From contig OZ024895.1 in the NCBI GenBank assembly GCA_964017195.1, forward strand, positions 33,462,690-33,526,689: DNA of 64,000 bases, written 5' to 3'. The first letter of the stretch is position 1, and each line of letters opens with the position of its first letter. This stretch comes from Siderastrea radians (Eukaryota; Cnidaria; Anthozoa; Scleractinia; Rhizangiidae). The translations under genes were made by a program, and so were the position numbers. Positions 35,747 to 49,800 of this stretch are shown one piece after another. A model generated the notes under the pieces. That model was given only the letters and a program-made list of their open reading frames with translations. It searched no databases and had not been told where the DNA came from.

Positions 35747-38700
35747 TGGAGCGACGAATTTCTTTAGCTGATTCGGAAGCGCTCACACTCGAAACGTCAG
35801 CTTTGGAAGCGCGTTTACGGCGGCCAATTTACCGTATTAACACGGTTGATATCAAGTTAAGAACTTCTTTACGCTCTATTCCCATCTAGGAATGTTCACA
35901 GACTTAACTTAGTACAGTTACGACTGACGATTACTTTACAGCCAGAGAACTGAACAGAAAAAAAAAGTAGCTTGGCGTACAATTCCTTACCAAGTTCATG
36001 ACAACTAAGACGAACAAAGATTTGTAAATATCTTTGCATGAGGCCAGAAAAACCACATCTTGAATTGGAGCCTACAAGGATAAGGCTGTTAAATTATTTA
36101 TATATAATATTTATGCATTATTTTGTAATCTCATCTGTATTTTAATTCTCAGTTTTTTTTTTCTAGAATTGCATAAACGTCAAAACATATGACGGACGTC
36201 TCTACGAGAACTGGTCAAACGCCCTGTAAATGAAGTCAAGTTGAGCACGTTAGACTTTCTCTACAGTAACAGTACGTCATAGTGTATTAGATTTAGCTAA
36301 TATTTCTTTTTGTGTTTCATTTTATTTCTTTATTGACCAAGCATCAAAAGTTACTATGTTAGTTACCAAGTCTCAAAGGAGCTACGTCACGGATAACGCG
36401 ACTTGAAAAAGCTGGCAAGTTTTTTCAAGTTTGTCATTCGTAATCCGTCTTAATCTCCCTCAGTCGTAACCATCCTTGTTTAGTTTTGGTTAATTATTAC
36501 TTCTTTGGTGTTTTTCTAACTTAGGAAACTATTATTTTTAGGTTTCCGTTAATGAGAAAATAATTTTGTCAGATCAGAAAAATGAATGAAAACGCCGTGA
36601 CATAGTTCCTTTAAAGATAAAGTCAAAGATTGTATCGATTAAACCCTTCAAGCCCCAGCCTCATTTTTAAAATTGTCCTTACTGGTCTTCATAAACTTGG
36701 TTGAGTACTCGTTGGAGAACTTGTTGAAATATCAAGACAATTCATCTTTGGTGATCATTTCCCTAATTCTCATCACCTGTCTGTGTTTTAATGCACTGAT
36801 ATGATGAGGAGAAATTTGATGCTGAACACTATTGGGGCTTAAAGGGCTAACAGTAAAAGAAGCAATCCTACGAGCTGTTTGGACACGTATCAACTAAACA
36901 TAGACATAATCCTCCAACATATAAAAATTTAGTTCCGAATTCTGAAAGGCAATATTTTAATCTTAAATGACAACAGTGGTTATTATCTTTGTCTCAAATC
37001 ATAGCCTGAAGAAGTTAAAAATCTTTGTAAGACAACTATTCAGGTTTAGTTTGACCATTCAAGTTTAAAAAGGACCTCAAGAGTAGACTTATAATTTTCA
37101 CTAAGTTTCACTAGCTCAAACCAGTAATCTGATGGCGTAAAAGCCGTAAGGAGATATCGATTACTGGTATTGCGGTTGATTTGTGACGGCAACTGTTACA
37201 CGGTTTTACTGACGGCGCTTAAAATGTATTTTGACAAAGGCCATCGCAGTGAAATCTGTCCTTTCCCATGGAACTCTCTCTCGTGAAAGCCATGATCGGG
37301 CAATAGGTTAGGTTCAAAACAGAAAAAAAAGAAACATAAAGAAAGACGCGAAAATAACTCCATGTATTTGAGCCTTTATTATGTTCTCGCCGCGACAGAA
37401 ATAAGCCGCTGTTACTTCGAAAAGATCTTTCAGGGCTTCGTTAGGAAGGTGATTTAGATGTGACTAAATACAAAATCACAGAGGCCTAATAATGCCAGAA
37501 ATTACCGCGAAAAGAATATGAAAGGAAAGTTACTAATATGACGCCAGACGTTACGTAATAATAATTTCGGGTTATACGAAATTCAAGATTAACTGCGCGC
37601 GGCGCGCAATGCATTGTTGGTTACCAAATAAACGAGTTATCCTCCAAAACGGAGTGAATTACGCAAAGATTTCAAAACGTAATAGTGTTATACAAGCACC
37701 CTTTTATGATTATGCAATCTTCATCAATTAGGAATACTAATTAAATGGCACTAACATAATAACGGCAGTTTTAATATTGTATGCAAAAATTTTCTTAACA
37801 GGTGATGATGCTTCGGATAGATAAAATATCTATTAGTTCATGTGCATCACCAAAACAAGTACACCGATGTCTTGATAAAATCCATAATATGCGCTTTTTT
37901 GGCGCAAGTTTTTAAAAAGTAATCTTTGGTAAGAGAGGATATTCTCTCTTGCCTTTGGCTTTTAATTTGCAAGTGTGTTACGTAGTGGATGAAGTATACC
38001 TTTATGTAAATACCGTAACTGAAATTGAACCGGATATGGTGAGTTTATTTAGCCAAGGGGTTTGTAAGACTTTTGAATCAGATTTAGTACGTTTTGTCAC
38101 TGCCACACTGATAATTGGTAGGCTCTCTCTTATCAAGAGAAAGTAGCTGTTTCCAGACTATGCATAAAATTTATGTGAAATTTTAATGCCTTTATTCCTG
38201 TAGACTGCAATGCGGTATGAGAATCATTTTGGTAGGTGAAAACATCACACCCAGCGTAGGGTTGCAGAAGCCTTAGAAGGAAAATAATTTCGATTTACTA
38301 ATTTGAGGTTAAGGGCCATTTTTAGACAATTTAAATGAGAAGGAAACAGATATATGTACATCTTTTTGTGACAAAAAAATGTGAGAGCTTAGGTACATTA
38401 TCGTCAAATGGTAAATTCATAAACAAACATTGCAATAAAAGGGATTCATAAGACCTCGATTGTCGAAGATTGCTCAGTCTAAGTGAGTGAATTATAAAAG
38501 GCAATGCCTTTGTTATAAAGCTCAACAAAATTCTTGCTAGATGTTTTTATACGGTTCATTTTTAACCGTGTTTGAGAACTATTAACATCGTACAGTCACA
38601 GAGTGGGAGCATATGTAAAACACAAGATTTTGCACCACTGTCTTGCTTCCAGCATAAATCGCAGAACAAATTTGTTATAGCCTTTGAATTTCAGTTTGCA

Positions 38701-40583
38701 AGACAGCCATGAAATAACTGTGGTTACGTACCATTTGAAAAAAAAACGAGTTGCCTTATAAGGTAGTTCCCATGACTAGTTAAATAGCACTTTGTACATA
38801 GCTCTGTTTACCAAAGTTTGTTGAAACTATACCTGTGTTACGAAGCGTTGCCTATTAATTATCAGGGACGCATATGACTATTTTTGTGCGTGCTGTATTG
38901 TTATCGTTGCTTCTTAAAAATAGCTATTGATAAATTATTTTTTTAAGCAAGTAATGGAAAAAGGTAGCTAAAATTAAGAGTTCCTTGATTACAGAATAGT
39001 CAGTAAGAAAGTAAAAAAACATGTCTTTAATTGTCAAATTAAAATTGTAAATACCAAATTTCTGGCCCGCCTAGAAGACCTTAGCTACTTGCGGGTCAGC
39101 GCTGTCTGTACTATTGTTTTCAGTATAATACAATAAAATGTGCGTTGTTGTTGTTGTTGTTGTTTTTGTCGTTGTTCTTGTTGTATGAAATTTCTCATAC
39201 CTTACAAACAACCTTGAACACCCTTTTTTATGGCTTAAGTTCCATCTTTTTTTTTTGTTTTGTTTTGTTTTGTTTTGGTTTGGTTTGATTTTATTTTGTG
39301 TTTTTCTTTTCTTTCTTTTTTTGGGGGGTGGGGGGGGGGTGGAGGGGATTCTAGTGAGAGCATTTTCTTTGTGCGTTGCATCGCAAGAGAAGAGCAAGGC
39401 AATTTTCTGTTTGGATAACCAGTTTTCTTTATCAAACAAAAACAATAACTCGCTCTTAAGGAAGTGTCTGTAATGTAGACATCTCATTTTTAAGAAGTGT
39501 ATACTTAGAACGGACAAAATACCTTACACTTTCTTGAAACATTACCTCTGTAATGCGACATCACTAAAGTTCGGACCAAGGACAATGTAACTTAGCTCCA
39601 CACAACAAGATTGCATAAGAACTCTTCTTTTTCAATACGGACAAGTCAAGTCACCATGAAAGTACAACATTACATTGCACCAAGCACAATTTTGCTGCAA
39701 CTCAACTTTTCATTTTTTTTTTCGTGTTTAGGTATTTTTCGGAATAACACGAATTTATGGCGGCCACGAGAAACCACTGAAACTCTCTAATACGGCCACT
39801 TCTTTCGTACGTATACGGTCTGGTGCCTGTGTTTGTCGTTTTCCTGTCCGTATTTGAGAGGAAAAAAGTTCCACTGTATACAAACGTCCTTGGAGTGAAA
39901 CATAAATAAATGATCTAATGTCAAAAAGAAGCGAAAAGTGCTTTATTTCACGCTTCCCGCTGTTGGTCGTTATTATTCTGCCCTGTTCGACAATCCGAAC
40001 AAGTGAAAATCCTCATACCGACCCCGTTGCCAGGTAGATGAAACTGCTCCTGGGACGATTTGCTATTATCGACTCTGAATCAACGTAGATTTCAAAACTT
40101 TATCACATCCCTCCTACAGAAAGAATAACACCCCGCATCCCACTTTGTTATTTTTACCCCCGTATCTACTCCTAAAAAAATTACTAGAGCCCTTACAAGC
40201 CTCTGAGATCTACCCTCTTCTCGCTTTGCGGTTCCTCATCGCGCCAACCTGATCTATTTCGGTCGACCAGCTGTCAAATGTGGAATTCGTGAGAAGCCAG
40301 CTTTTTATTTACTATATTTGACGGAGTTATTTGATATAAGTAAACAAATCGTACGCCATTAGCATGCTAAAAGAGCTTAACGACCGTCAGCGTAATTACG
40401 CTCTGCTAATAACTGTAAACAGTCGAAAAGGAACAAAGTTTAGATTGACTTGCAGCTGAACATGTTCATGAACCGCTTTGCTGTTCAAAACGGCTCTAGG
40501 AAAAGAAGTCCACTGATTCTACGGTACACCCCATCTGATCCATCAACGTTAGAATACAGCGTTGAGTATGATCTAGCATAAGA
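35747..40583. other. Intergenic region between RTK and GABA-B-like gene
   Basis: No gene is recognised. It holds one copy of a dispersed repeat (about 36646-36850), a (GTT)n tract near 39142-39165 and a T/G-rich low-complexity tract near 39247-39345. The promoter of the GABA-B-like gene should lie near its right end, but I see no convincing core element. Confidence 0.45.
36646..36850. repeat. Dispersed MITE-like repeat, copy 1
   Basis: Runs from CCTTCAAGCCCCAG to GGGGCTTAAAGGGC, so its ends are imperfect inverted repeats. The internal order TGGTGATCATTTCCCTAATTC, TCATCACC, AGGAGAAATTTGATGCTG is shared with copies near 41630 and 47150. Confidence 0.5.
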
Positions 40584-40832
40584 ATGACGAGGAGAAACTT
40601 TTTCTTGACATTCCTATATCTCGCAGTAGCATACAATTCTCACTATCAAGGAACTTTGGCGCAGCAAAGGTTACACATTGGAGGTTTGTTTCCATTCAGA
40701 GGCCTTCAAGAAACGGAAATTTCCATGAAAGGCGATCTGATAGAGGCAGCGGTTAACATGGCCTTAAAGGACGTAGAAGATAAAAATATTTTGCCTGAAT
40801 ATAAGTTGCAACTTCATGTCAATGATACGCAG
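40584..40832 (+). other. GABBR2-like exon 1: signal peptide and first VFT strand
   Basis: 83 codons. The leader contains FFLTFLYLAVAYNS; the mature part has LHIGGLFPFRG and DLIEAAVNMALKDVED, the LFP and A-N-x-A-L words of class C receptors, and ends HVNDTQ before GTAAGG. Confidence 0.85.
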
Positions 40833-43800
40833 GTAAGGGTAAACCACAGATTCAAGACTTGGCGCAATCTTTTGCCCGCTTCTCTAAATTAAAGAACATA
40901 TTTTGTTTCATTTTCTTAAATTTCCGTGCTCTAGAAAGAGGTAGCAAAATGACCTAAACAAAAAAAAGCGCTCTGTCGGTAGCTTTAAATTGATAACAGT
41001 TACATTCTACCGGATATTATCCACAGACTCGAAACTTGGATATGTATCAATAGTGCTATGACCCGCATTTTGACTGTAGGAAAGAAATGATTTAATTATG
41101 CAAATAAATAAGCACTGGGAAAAAATCACGCAAGGAACAAGGTGTTATAAGTTGTAATGGAGAAATTGAGGTGATCTGATAAGTCTGCAAAAATGGGAGT
41201 TCTGTGAACCTTACAATCGCTGTCTTCACAAATGCCTCCACGATGCGGGCATCTCCCTTTAACAGAAAGCCCAGTTCGCTTTGTTCCTAAGAGACCAAAG
41301 GCTATATCATCTCTAGTAACGTCTGTAAGACGAACAGTTCATTATACAGAAACTAATGCAACTTTGTCCACTTAGCCTTTTCTTGTTTGTCCAAAGGCAA
41401 CACAAAAACAAACAATTAGAAAAACACACTCTTAATTACTCACTTTTTATGCCAAAACCATTTTATATCATAATCATTATGACCTGGACAGATCTACACA
41501 TAATTATTGTGTTCTAACAGTTACAACGTAGCAAAATGATACTTCAATCGCTTTATATTAGTGACATTTTAACTCCCTATATCTTTTATTCTCGCGGAAC
41601 TGCTTAAACAAAGTCTGTTTTGACCCTTATCACTTTAAGTCCCAATATCAACATGCACATTCTCCTCACTATTCTCTAAATATTTCTTGCAGTACCAATT
41701 GGGGGAGTTTGCTTAATCATTAAGGCACTTTTCTTCTTTGGTGGTCATTTCCTTTATTCTCATGACCAGCAAGTTTGATCAAGTGGTGATATTGTCAGGA
41801 GAAATTAACTGCTTCTCGCCAATAGGGCTTGGACGGTTATACAGACTATATGTCTTATAAATGCGCCGTTTATAAGTACACAGTCCGTAGTATACTTTCT
41901 GCAGAAAACGTAATTTCTGATGGTTGAGTGACCTGGGAACGAATTACAGCTGTATACAACTAAATTGAATAAAAATATTCGAAAGGGAAAACCCAACAAG
42001 TAGCTTTGAGATAAAGTGTGGGAATACAAGGATGGAAGTAGGTGGTAGTTCATGAAATTTGTTTTCCTGTTTATCACTTTTGGTGATATATTGTTTCAAG
42101 ACAATAAAACAAGCTTAAATTAATTAATTAACGTAAGCTCGAGCCATACTTAATATAACGATTTATCAGCGTGGACACTGTCAAATCTGGTTTCATGTCA
42201 GTCGGTCCAGAAATCCAAATTGCCATTGTGACAGAACCTTGAATAGTTTACCTCTCGAGTTTACATTTCTTTGCTTTGATGTCTTTTGGCCATAATTTGT
42301 TTCCTTTTTAAGATGATAAAATGGCTTCAAAAGAGTAAAATTAAAGATTTCCGTAAGCTAGGAGTCATACTCAAAAACGACATATCAGCCTTTTCACTGT
42401 CCCTTTAAAATATAAAGGCCAAGAAAAAGTATCCGTAATAAGGCGGTGTTGTATTAGTGGGTTCCCATAACACTGTTCTTCTGGCAGCACGAGAGTTACC
42501 CCGCCATACGAGTCACATAACGATTTGTTTGTATTTTAGTGCAGAGCGGACCACGCATCACGTGCTCTTTTTGAAATGATAAACAGACAGCCAACAAAGA
42601 TAGCTTTGCTTGGGGCGGGTTGTTCAGTGGTGTCCGAGAGGATAGCAGAGGAAGCTAAGACTTGGAATCTTATTACGGTAAGTAAAGTGAAGTGAAGTGA
42701 AGTGTAAGGAAGTGGCTGTTTAAGGCCGCGGGTGACAAGCTGCTCATGAATAAATTTATAAGGCAAAATTTTGGCAGAGGTCTTACGCTAAAAAACGGTA
42801 TATCTTGAACGTTTGGGAGCCGATATCCGTTGAAACTTAACAGAGAGCTTGAGCAATGGTGGAAGTGCAACAAGGCTGTTTTTGGTTTGATAGATTGCGC
42901 TTCTTTGCGATGCTATGAGCTCCCAAAGTTAAGATTCTGTAGAACGCGACTCCGTGTCCAAGTTTTCTCCTCGTGGAGAAGACAACACTTCTTGATTTTA
43001 CCACTCACTGATCAGTTAAAACCTCTATTGTGTCAAGACAGAAGCCTATTATAGAATTTCGAGTTCCATTGAAAGTTGTAAGCTTTTAAAAAAGTAAAAT
43101 CGTCCTTGTTTAAATCATCGATATTCTGTTAAAAAGCCTGTTTGAAAAAAAGGTTTCTGTTGTGACAATCTACAATACACCTGGTTTGTCTGCCTGTTGT
43201 GTCTGTTCAGGAAATTCTATATCTGCGCTGTATTCTTGGACACAAAATTGGTGGTTTTAGGGCTTCCGAAGGCTTACCGAATAAACACGAATGTTTAAAG
43301 TAAGATTATGCTAATTATGGAAATTAAATTCAAGCAGCTATTGTTCACTGTCCAGAAAAGAACAATACGTTGCAATTTAGAGATCGCAAATTTTTGGATT
43401 GAAGATTATAAGTGTTTCCCAAGCTCTATGTTAGCTATAAGGAGTATTATTGTAATTTTTGTTTGTTTTGTTGGAAAACTTCTAAAAAGTTTCTATTAAC
43501 GTTGGAGCGTAAAAAAATCCGCACTTCGACAGTTTTCAGTTATTTTAAAATGTTTAAAAGTCACAACTCCGTAGCACACGATTTAACGCACGTGCATTTA
43601 TTGATTCAGAAACTGAAAGTTTTACTGAAGAGCCTATTCATGAATATTTCGTGCAATGTCGCTACCATTCGTCGCACTTCATGCATACGCTTTAAATAAA
43701 TAAATACTGATGACTTAGTTTCTCACCCGCGGCCTTAACTAATGTGAAACTGAGTTATAAACTCTCGTGGCCCTCAACATCTACTAAAATAGAACGATGT

Positions 43801-46800
43801 ACACTATACCAAGCCAAGAAGGAAAGGTTTACTTAGCTAGAACCTTTGTCGGTCCTTTTCCAAGAAGAAAATCACGCTATATATGTCAAAGAAAGCACTC
43901 CTTACCAACAAGGTTGTTGCTTGGAGAAACTATTTACGAGTGCAGATCCTTACTGATAAAAAAGGGAACTCAATTCAGCCCAGAAAAGCAGAAAACGCCT
44001 GCTTGCAAGTTTCTTTTTTTTTTTTTGAAATTATGCATACATGCGAAGCCACTGCATGCATGCCAAGCGGAATTAGCCTTTGCTTTTTGCAGGTCACTTT
44101 TGTCATCCGCTTTGCAATGTATGTTTGTGCAATTTCAGGCGGAAACTTTGAATCGCCCGAAATTGCTTTGAGTCCATGTTCGATTGTAATGTAGTATAAA
44201 TTCAAAAACTCATCTGTGTTATTCCAAGCCATCATTGTTTTCTCAGTGATGTTAGCTTTCCAGACCGTTAACAATGATGATAAGTGTGTTCAAAGCCTTC
44301 ACGACTCTAATCTTTAACATTTGCAAATCCATTTGTATTGCGGCGACTTTTGGCTTTCGCTGTTAGGTAGACGACTATTTCTGGTCAATTGTTTTGCTAG
44401 AGAGATGATGTGAAAATTATAAACTGTTTCCCAACACAACAATAGCAGAGAATGTAATAGAAAGGTGACGATATAATGACAAATTCGTTCTTCATTTAGC
44501 AAAAGTTCTTATTCTGCCACTGACCGTGGCCAAATATCTGCGGCCAAAGGCTCACGTCGTTTTATTCTGCCGCTATTGTTTTCATTCAACTTTCTAACTG
44601 AATTCACTTGTAACGTTTATTGCCCTTTATTCTATGTAAGTATTTGGCCGGGGGGGGGTACATTGTGCCAGCGCTGACTTAAGTGAATTATAACTTTTAA
44701 ACGGCTAGACGAATAATCACCAAATCTCGTGACTTTTCCTGAAATTTATCAGAGAAAATTTTCCTGTGTCAATGACGTTTCCATAGCAACCGTCTACTCT
44801 GGAGCTGTTTTGACTGTTTTCTGTCTTTTTTTCAGTTTTTTTCCCTTCGTTTGTAAGAAGAAGATAAATCTTTACATTTTTGTGCTTGTTTTGATTAACT
44901 ATGTTTCTTAGAACAAATTCATACATTTTTCGACGTTGTCATTGTCAACTGTATGACTGTATGCTCAGAATTCAAGATAGCGGCTCAAAATTGAAAATGG
45001 CTGCTTTGTGTCGTCATTGTAACGTCAAGAAACGTCATAATTGACATGTCATAAACCCAATCTATTAAGCTAATGGTGTGCTAAAAACGTGCGAAGTTTC
45101 ATCACAAGAGCGTGAATACTTTTCGAGACCTATGGGGGGGGGGGGGGGACTTTGTGCCCCGCTTCAGGCTCAGAAACTCAAAAAAAGCCCAGGCAAAATA
45201 GGGTTAAAAAAGTTACTTTTTGAATAATGTCAACTTTTTTAGCTGAGGTTGAATTTTCTCACTCTTTTGCAGCTATGTGGCTGGGATAATCATTGTAATG
45301 TTTCTTATATTTTGCAATTGGGAAAACGAAGTGTAACCAAACAAAACATGACACCGAAACCAACTGCAAAACATTTTACTTGCCGATGTCAAACTACCTG
45401 AATACACAAATTTACGTACGTATTGACTGCTCCCTGTTTCGTTTTGAAGAGGAGCTTAGACTATTACGTTTCAACAGTACATTTTTTCTCAGTCAATAAA
45501 GTTGTTTAGTAAATTTCAGCCTTGGGTACGTTCTCAGCATGTTCTAAGCCAGTTTGGTGGGTCTTTCTATCAGCAACTCAACGTTGTTATTACAAAATAA
45601 GGTTCTCTAGATGTAAAAAAAAAGGAGAGAGAGAGAGAGTGTGTATTCCGCCTCCAAATCTGACCACCAATGAAAAAACGACCGAAATTCGTTCGTGATC
45701 TGCATATAAATTAGTTTTCCTATATTAGCGTGCTTTGTTTTCCTTAGTTATTTGCCTACATTTCATATCCTAGTGTGAATCACCGGTAATCAAGCAAACC
45801 AGACATGCCAATTTATTTCATCCCAAGATCCGACTGTTAGTTTAGTCTCGAATTTCCATCTAATCCGTACCAACTGTGGCGAAATTTGCATTTTCGTGGT
45901 TTAAGCTTAGTGTTAAAACAATTAATTTTTAGCGATCATCTCCACTTCAAACGTAGAGATGAAAAACAAAAGAACATATTTAAAACAAGTATTTCTTCGT
46001 TTAATGAATTAATACATGACAAGGAAATGAACACTAAAAGCGTCAGATATTTTGTGGAATCATGGAAGAAGCCGATTACAGTTGTGGAATACCAAGAGTC
46101 CATAAGTTGATCGATCGAGTGTGATTAGAAAAGAGTGACTGTGAATTGGTTTGACGAATGTTAGCCTTTGTTTACTCTTCTGTTATCTGTTGAGTGGTTT
46201 AAAGGATTTACTTAAAGGAATTTTGGTCGCACTTTGTACCGTGCAGAGGTCTGACGAGAGAAATACATCGATTCCATATCCTTTGTCTCAGCTACCAAAC
46301 AGCAAATCTTAAAATTAATATCACCTTTTCCCGCCATGCTTGGGTTTCCCTTCTTTTAATTAAACGAACTCTTAGAATTAATTATTCAACTGAGAGGGAA
46401 AAGGACCACACGTAGTCTGAATCTCTGACCACTGTGATTTTTCAGAAAATCCACCTGCAAGTACTGAGCTGAGTTACATGTACACTCAATTATTCAAAGC
46501 TGTACAAAGCAGCTGCCAAGGGGGAGACTTGCTTGAAAAATTAATCATTCAGACGAGAATGACACAAATGAAAGAGACTACAGCCAGTCTATGAATGATT
46601 GTTCAGTTTCAATGAATCCACCTGAACGGTGATAACTGTACCACAGAGATGTAAAGAACAGCCGCTCGGAGTGACCCTTACTCGCCGAATGAATAATTCA
46701 GACGAGAATGAAAGGGCTCACAGGCAGTCCATGAATTATCTGGATTTTTAATGCATCTTCCGCAACGGTGATAACTAACACTAAATCGTATGGAGATGCA

Positions 46801-49800
46801 AAATGCAGCTGCTCAGGGAGACTTTGTGCCCCTGCTGCGTGGCGAGAAACTAGCTTCAATCGATATATGGCAAATTTGCTCTGTGAATTACTGATAACCA
46901 GCAGCATCTAAAAAGACGCAATGGAATAATTCTGATACATCTCTATCAGTAGTGAATGTCTTAAAAAGATAAAACAGACGATCGCCGTTTTTGAACGTGC
47001 ACGTTTGGACATTTTTTTCTTGATCTATTCTCTCAAATATGAACCAATTTATTTCTGATTAACACGATTTAAAAAACCGCTCAAGAGCAATTTTGTTTTG
47101 AACGAATATGTAGAACCAACTAAGGCAAAAGGAAGTGCTATTCAGTGCTATAGAATGTTACACTCTGGGCCTCCACCAAAGGACTCAAAAGTTCAGTCAT
47201 GATATAAAAATGCATATTCTCCTTACTGTTCTCCTCACATTTCTTATGGAACTAGTAAATAGAATCTGTCTTACTATCAAGACTTCCCATTATTGGAGAT
47301 CACTTTCTTTATTCTCGTCACTTAAATGTTTGAACAAGCAGAGATAATGTAAAGAGAAATTTCATCTTCATCACTGTTAAAGGCTTAAAGTGAAATGTTA
47401 AAAGATGAAAGGTCTGACACACTTGGAGTTGAACGGCTCAAATGTAGAACTTAACGTAATGATGTTAGTTCAAAACCATCAATAATCAAAACCCTAAAAC
47501 GTCCAAATTTATCCTTAATTTCCAATACTGAGCAATCACGTTTAACTCACTCTCACATTAATTAACAATGCATTGATCATGCAACAGGCAGGTGCCCAGA
47601 AAAAAGGACAAGTATTGAAAACTGTCAAATCGGCTTAGAACTACGGCGCCGCAGTGTGGCAATCAAAAAGGACAACTTGCACTACGATTGTCATCCTCGT
47701 CACACGAATTTAAACACTCAATAGAAGCCACAAAAAAGAAGAACTAAAGCCGGTTGGAGCTGGGGAAAAGTCATTCTGTTTTCCCAGGGAAAACGGTTAT
47801 CTGTTCGAGCAAGACAGAGAGGTTCGAGATTAGCCTCTGGGTAGTATAAAATTACGAAGTGGAAAGACTATCCAAGTAAAATGGGTGTCTGTTTGACATA
47901 ACGCCGGAGAGATTCAGCTGAGAAGGCAGAAATCTAATGTAGTTTGACAACAAAAAATTAAAAACAAAAACAAAAATAATATGTTTCATAATAGTGTGAA
48001 CCGATCTGAAGAAATTCATGTTTGTACAGAAACAAAGAAAATCCAGATTTATCATGAGAGTTATTTGCACAACCAAGCGCATTTGAATTAATATTCGAGA
48101 TTAGATTACGTTACCAGCTGGGCAAGAGCCATTTAACCTTTCATTTTCCTTTCATGCCATAATTTATTTACACTCACGTGCCCAGGCGGAAATGAATTTT
48201 TAACCAATAAAATATAAAACAAAAAAACGGGCCAAGATTATGCGGACAGTCGTCTTTGGGCTGTGTGAAGAACCAACCAGAATTAGCAAAGCAAATAACC
48301 TTCAAACTTGGCATCTGAGAACTGACACTTCAGCTGTTGCAGCTGATTTGTTCGGTTGTCATCTTCCTCGAACACAAGCCAAGCGAGGAACAGAAGTCCG
48401 GCTCTGTGACACGATTGCCCTCAAGATTTCTTAACTAAAGCCCGATAACCTCGCCTCTTTACTGATGGAAAACTCAAGCCAGGGTCTACTCACAACGCCT
48501 GAAAACGATCTCATAAAGGTGTGCCAACACTTGCCACTGAGGGTCAATACGGTTCCATACAGCCCGGACAACAAGACTTTTATTGTCACCGTGTTTACTT
48601 GTGTCTTCATAGGATTAGTGTGCCCTTGTGCTATTGTTGCAAACGTGATGGTTTTTCTGGGAATCCTGCGAAAATCTGATCTTCGCAACGTTTACAATAC
48701 TTCTATTTTATTCCTCGCTACGTCTGACCTTTTAACAGGCTTGATTACAATGCCAACGTTTCTCGTTTACCAAGGAAGCAAGTTGGTGAAGCGGGAAGAT
48801 GAATTCTCGTGTACGGCTCTGGTTTTATACACTTTCACCACGTTTCTTTTCACCGGTCTTTCCGTGGTAACAATCATTTTAATTACACTCGAGAGATATC
48901 TGGCCATATTCCACCCCTTCAAATATCGCGATTATGTCACGAAGCGACGAATAGCTGTTGCAATTTCTGTGGTGTGGATCGTATGGACCGCGTTTATCAT
49001 CCTCGCTCGGCTATCGCCGGGGGCAAGTGCAGGGATGTACAGTGCTATAGCGGCTGCGATGTTGGTGCCTTGTATTTTACTGACTTTTTTTGTTTATTGT
49101 AAAGTGTATGTGTTGACGCGACGAGTGCGCTTGTCCATAGGTCACGAGTTATCAGGACCGCGAAACGCAGAGGACATTCAAGAGACCAAATCTTCGCGGA
49201 CGGTGGCCTACATAGCGTTTGCTGTGGTGCTTTGTTTCGCTCCAACGCTCGCCATAGCGGTTGCTTATCAAACGCACTCAATAAGTCTGAATTATTTTTA
49301 TCATTTGCTGTACCCACTTACAGATACAGCCGTGTTGCTGACCCCAATTTTCGACCCCGTGATCTACGTTCTGCGAAGTAGCAACGTAAGAAGAAGTCTT
49401 TGCGAGTTCGTGCGCGAGCGAAGCGAGTCAATGCAATCTAGTCGCGCGAGGACGCAAACAGGACCGACAGCAACGACGGGGTTAGAAATGGCGGTGCAAT
49501 CATAAAGATATCATCGATATTTAAAGACTCAAAATGATAAACTAAAGGCAACAGTTGAAGTATTTGGTATGTTTGCGATTCGCGGAATTCAAGATAAACG
49601 TTCTGCGCGCGAGCCGGGTGATTAAACTAGAGAATGTCGTGATTGTCAGATCTCTAAACTCTTCATCTGTGTACTTATTGAAATAGGATTGACGAATACG
49701 AGCTACAAGAAAAGGGGAAAACAACTAAAATCGAACATAGCTGAAGATTTGAAACTTATCGGGTAACAATGGCTTGAAAGGATACAAGCTAGCTAAGGTT

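Larger units (their letters stand above)
42678..48239. other. Left part of the 17.7-kb GABBR2-like intron
   Basis: No gene is recognised. It holds a dispersed repeat copy (about 47150-47397), a triplicated repeat (46379-46830), and two G-rich tracts near 44650 and 45133 that both lead into similar ACxTTGTGCC sequence, probably parts of another repeat. Confidence 0.45.

Noticed and set aside
39071..39517. 148-codon minus-strand ORF
   Set aside because: It consists largely of Lys/Thr/Pro runs from a GTT microsatellite and T/G tracts.
44640..45160. Two G-runs followed by similar ACxTTGTGCC sequence as possible element ends
   Set aside because: Both are in the same orientation and no target duplication or inverted pairing was found.
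48240..48434. 64-codon ORF directly upstream of the GPCR
   Set aside because: No domain; more likely 5' untranslated sequence of the GPCR transcript.
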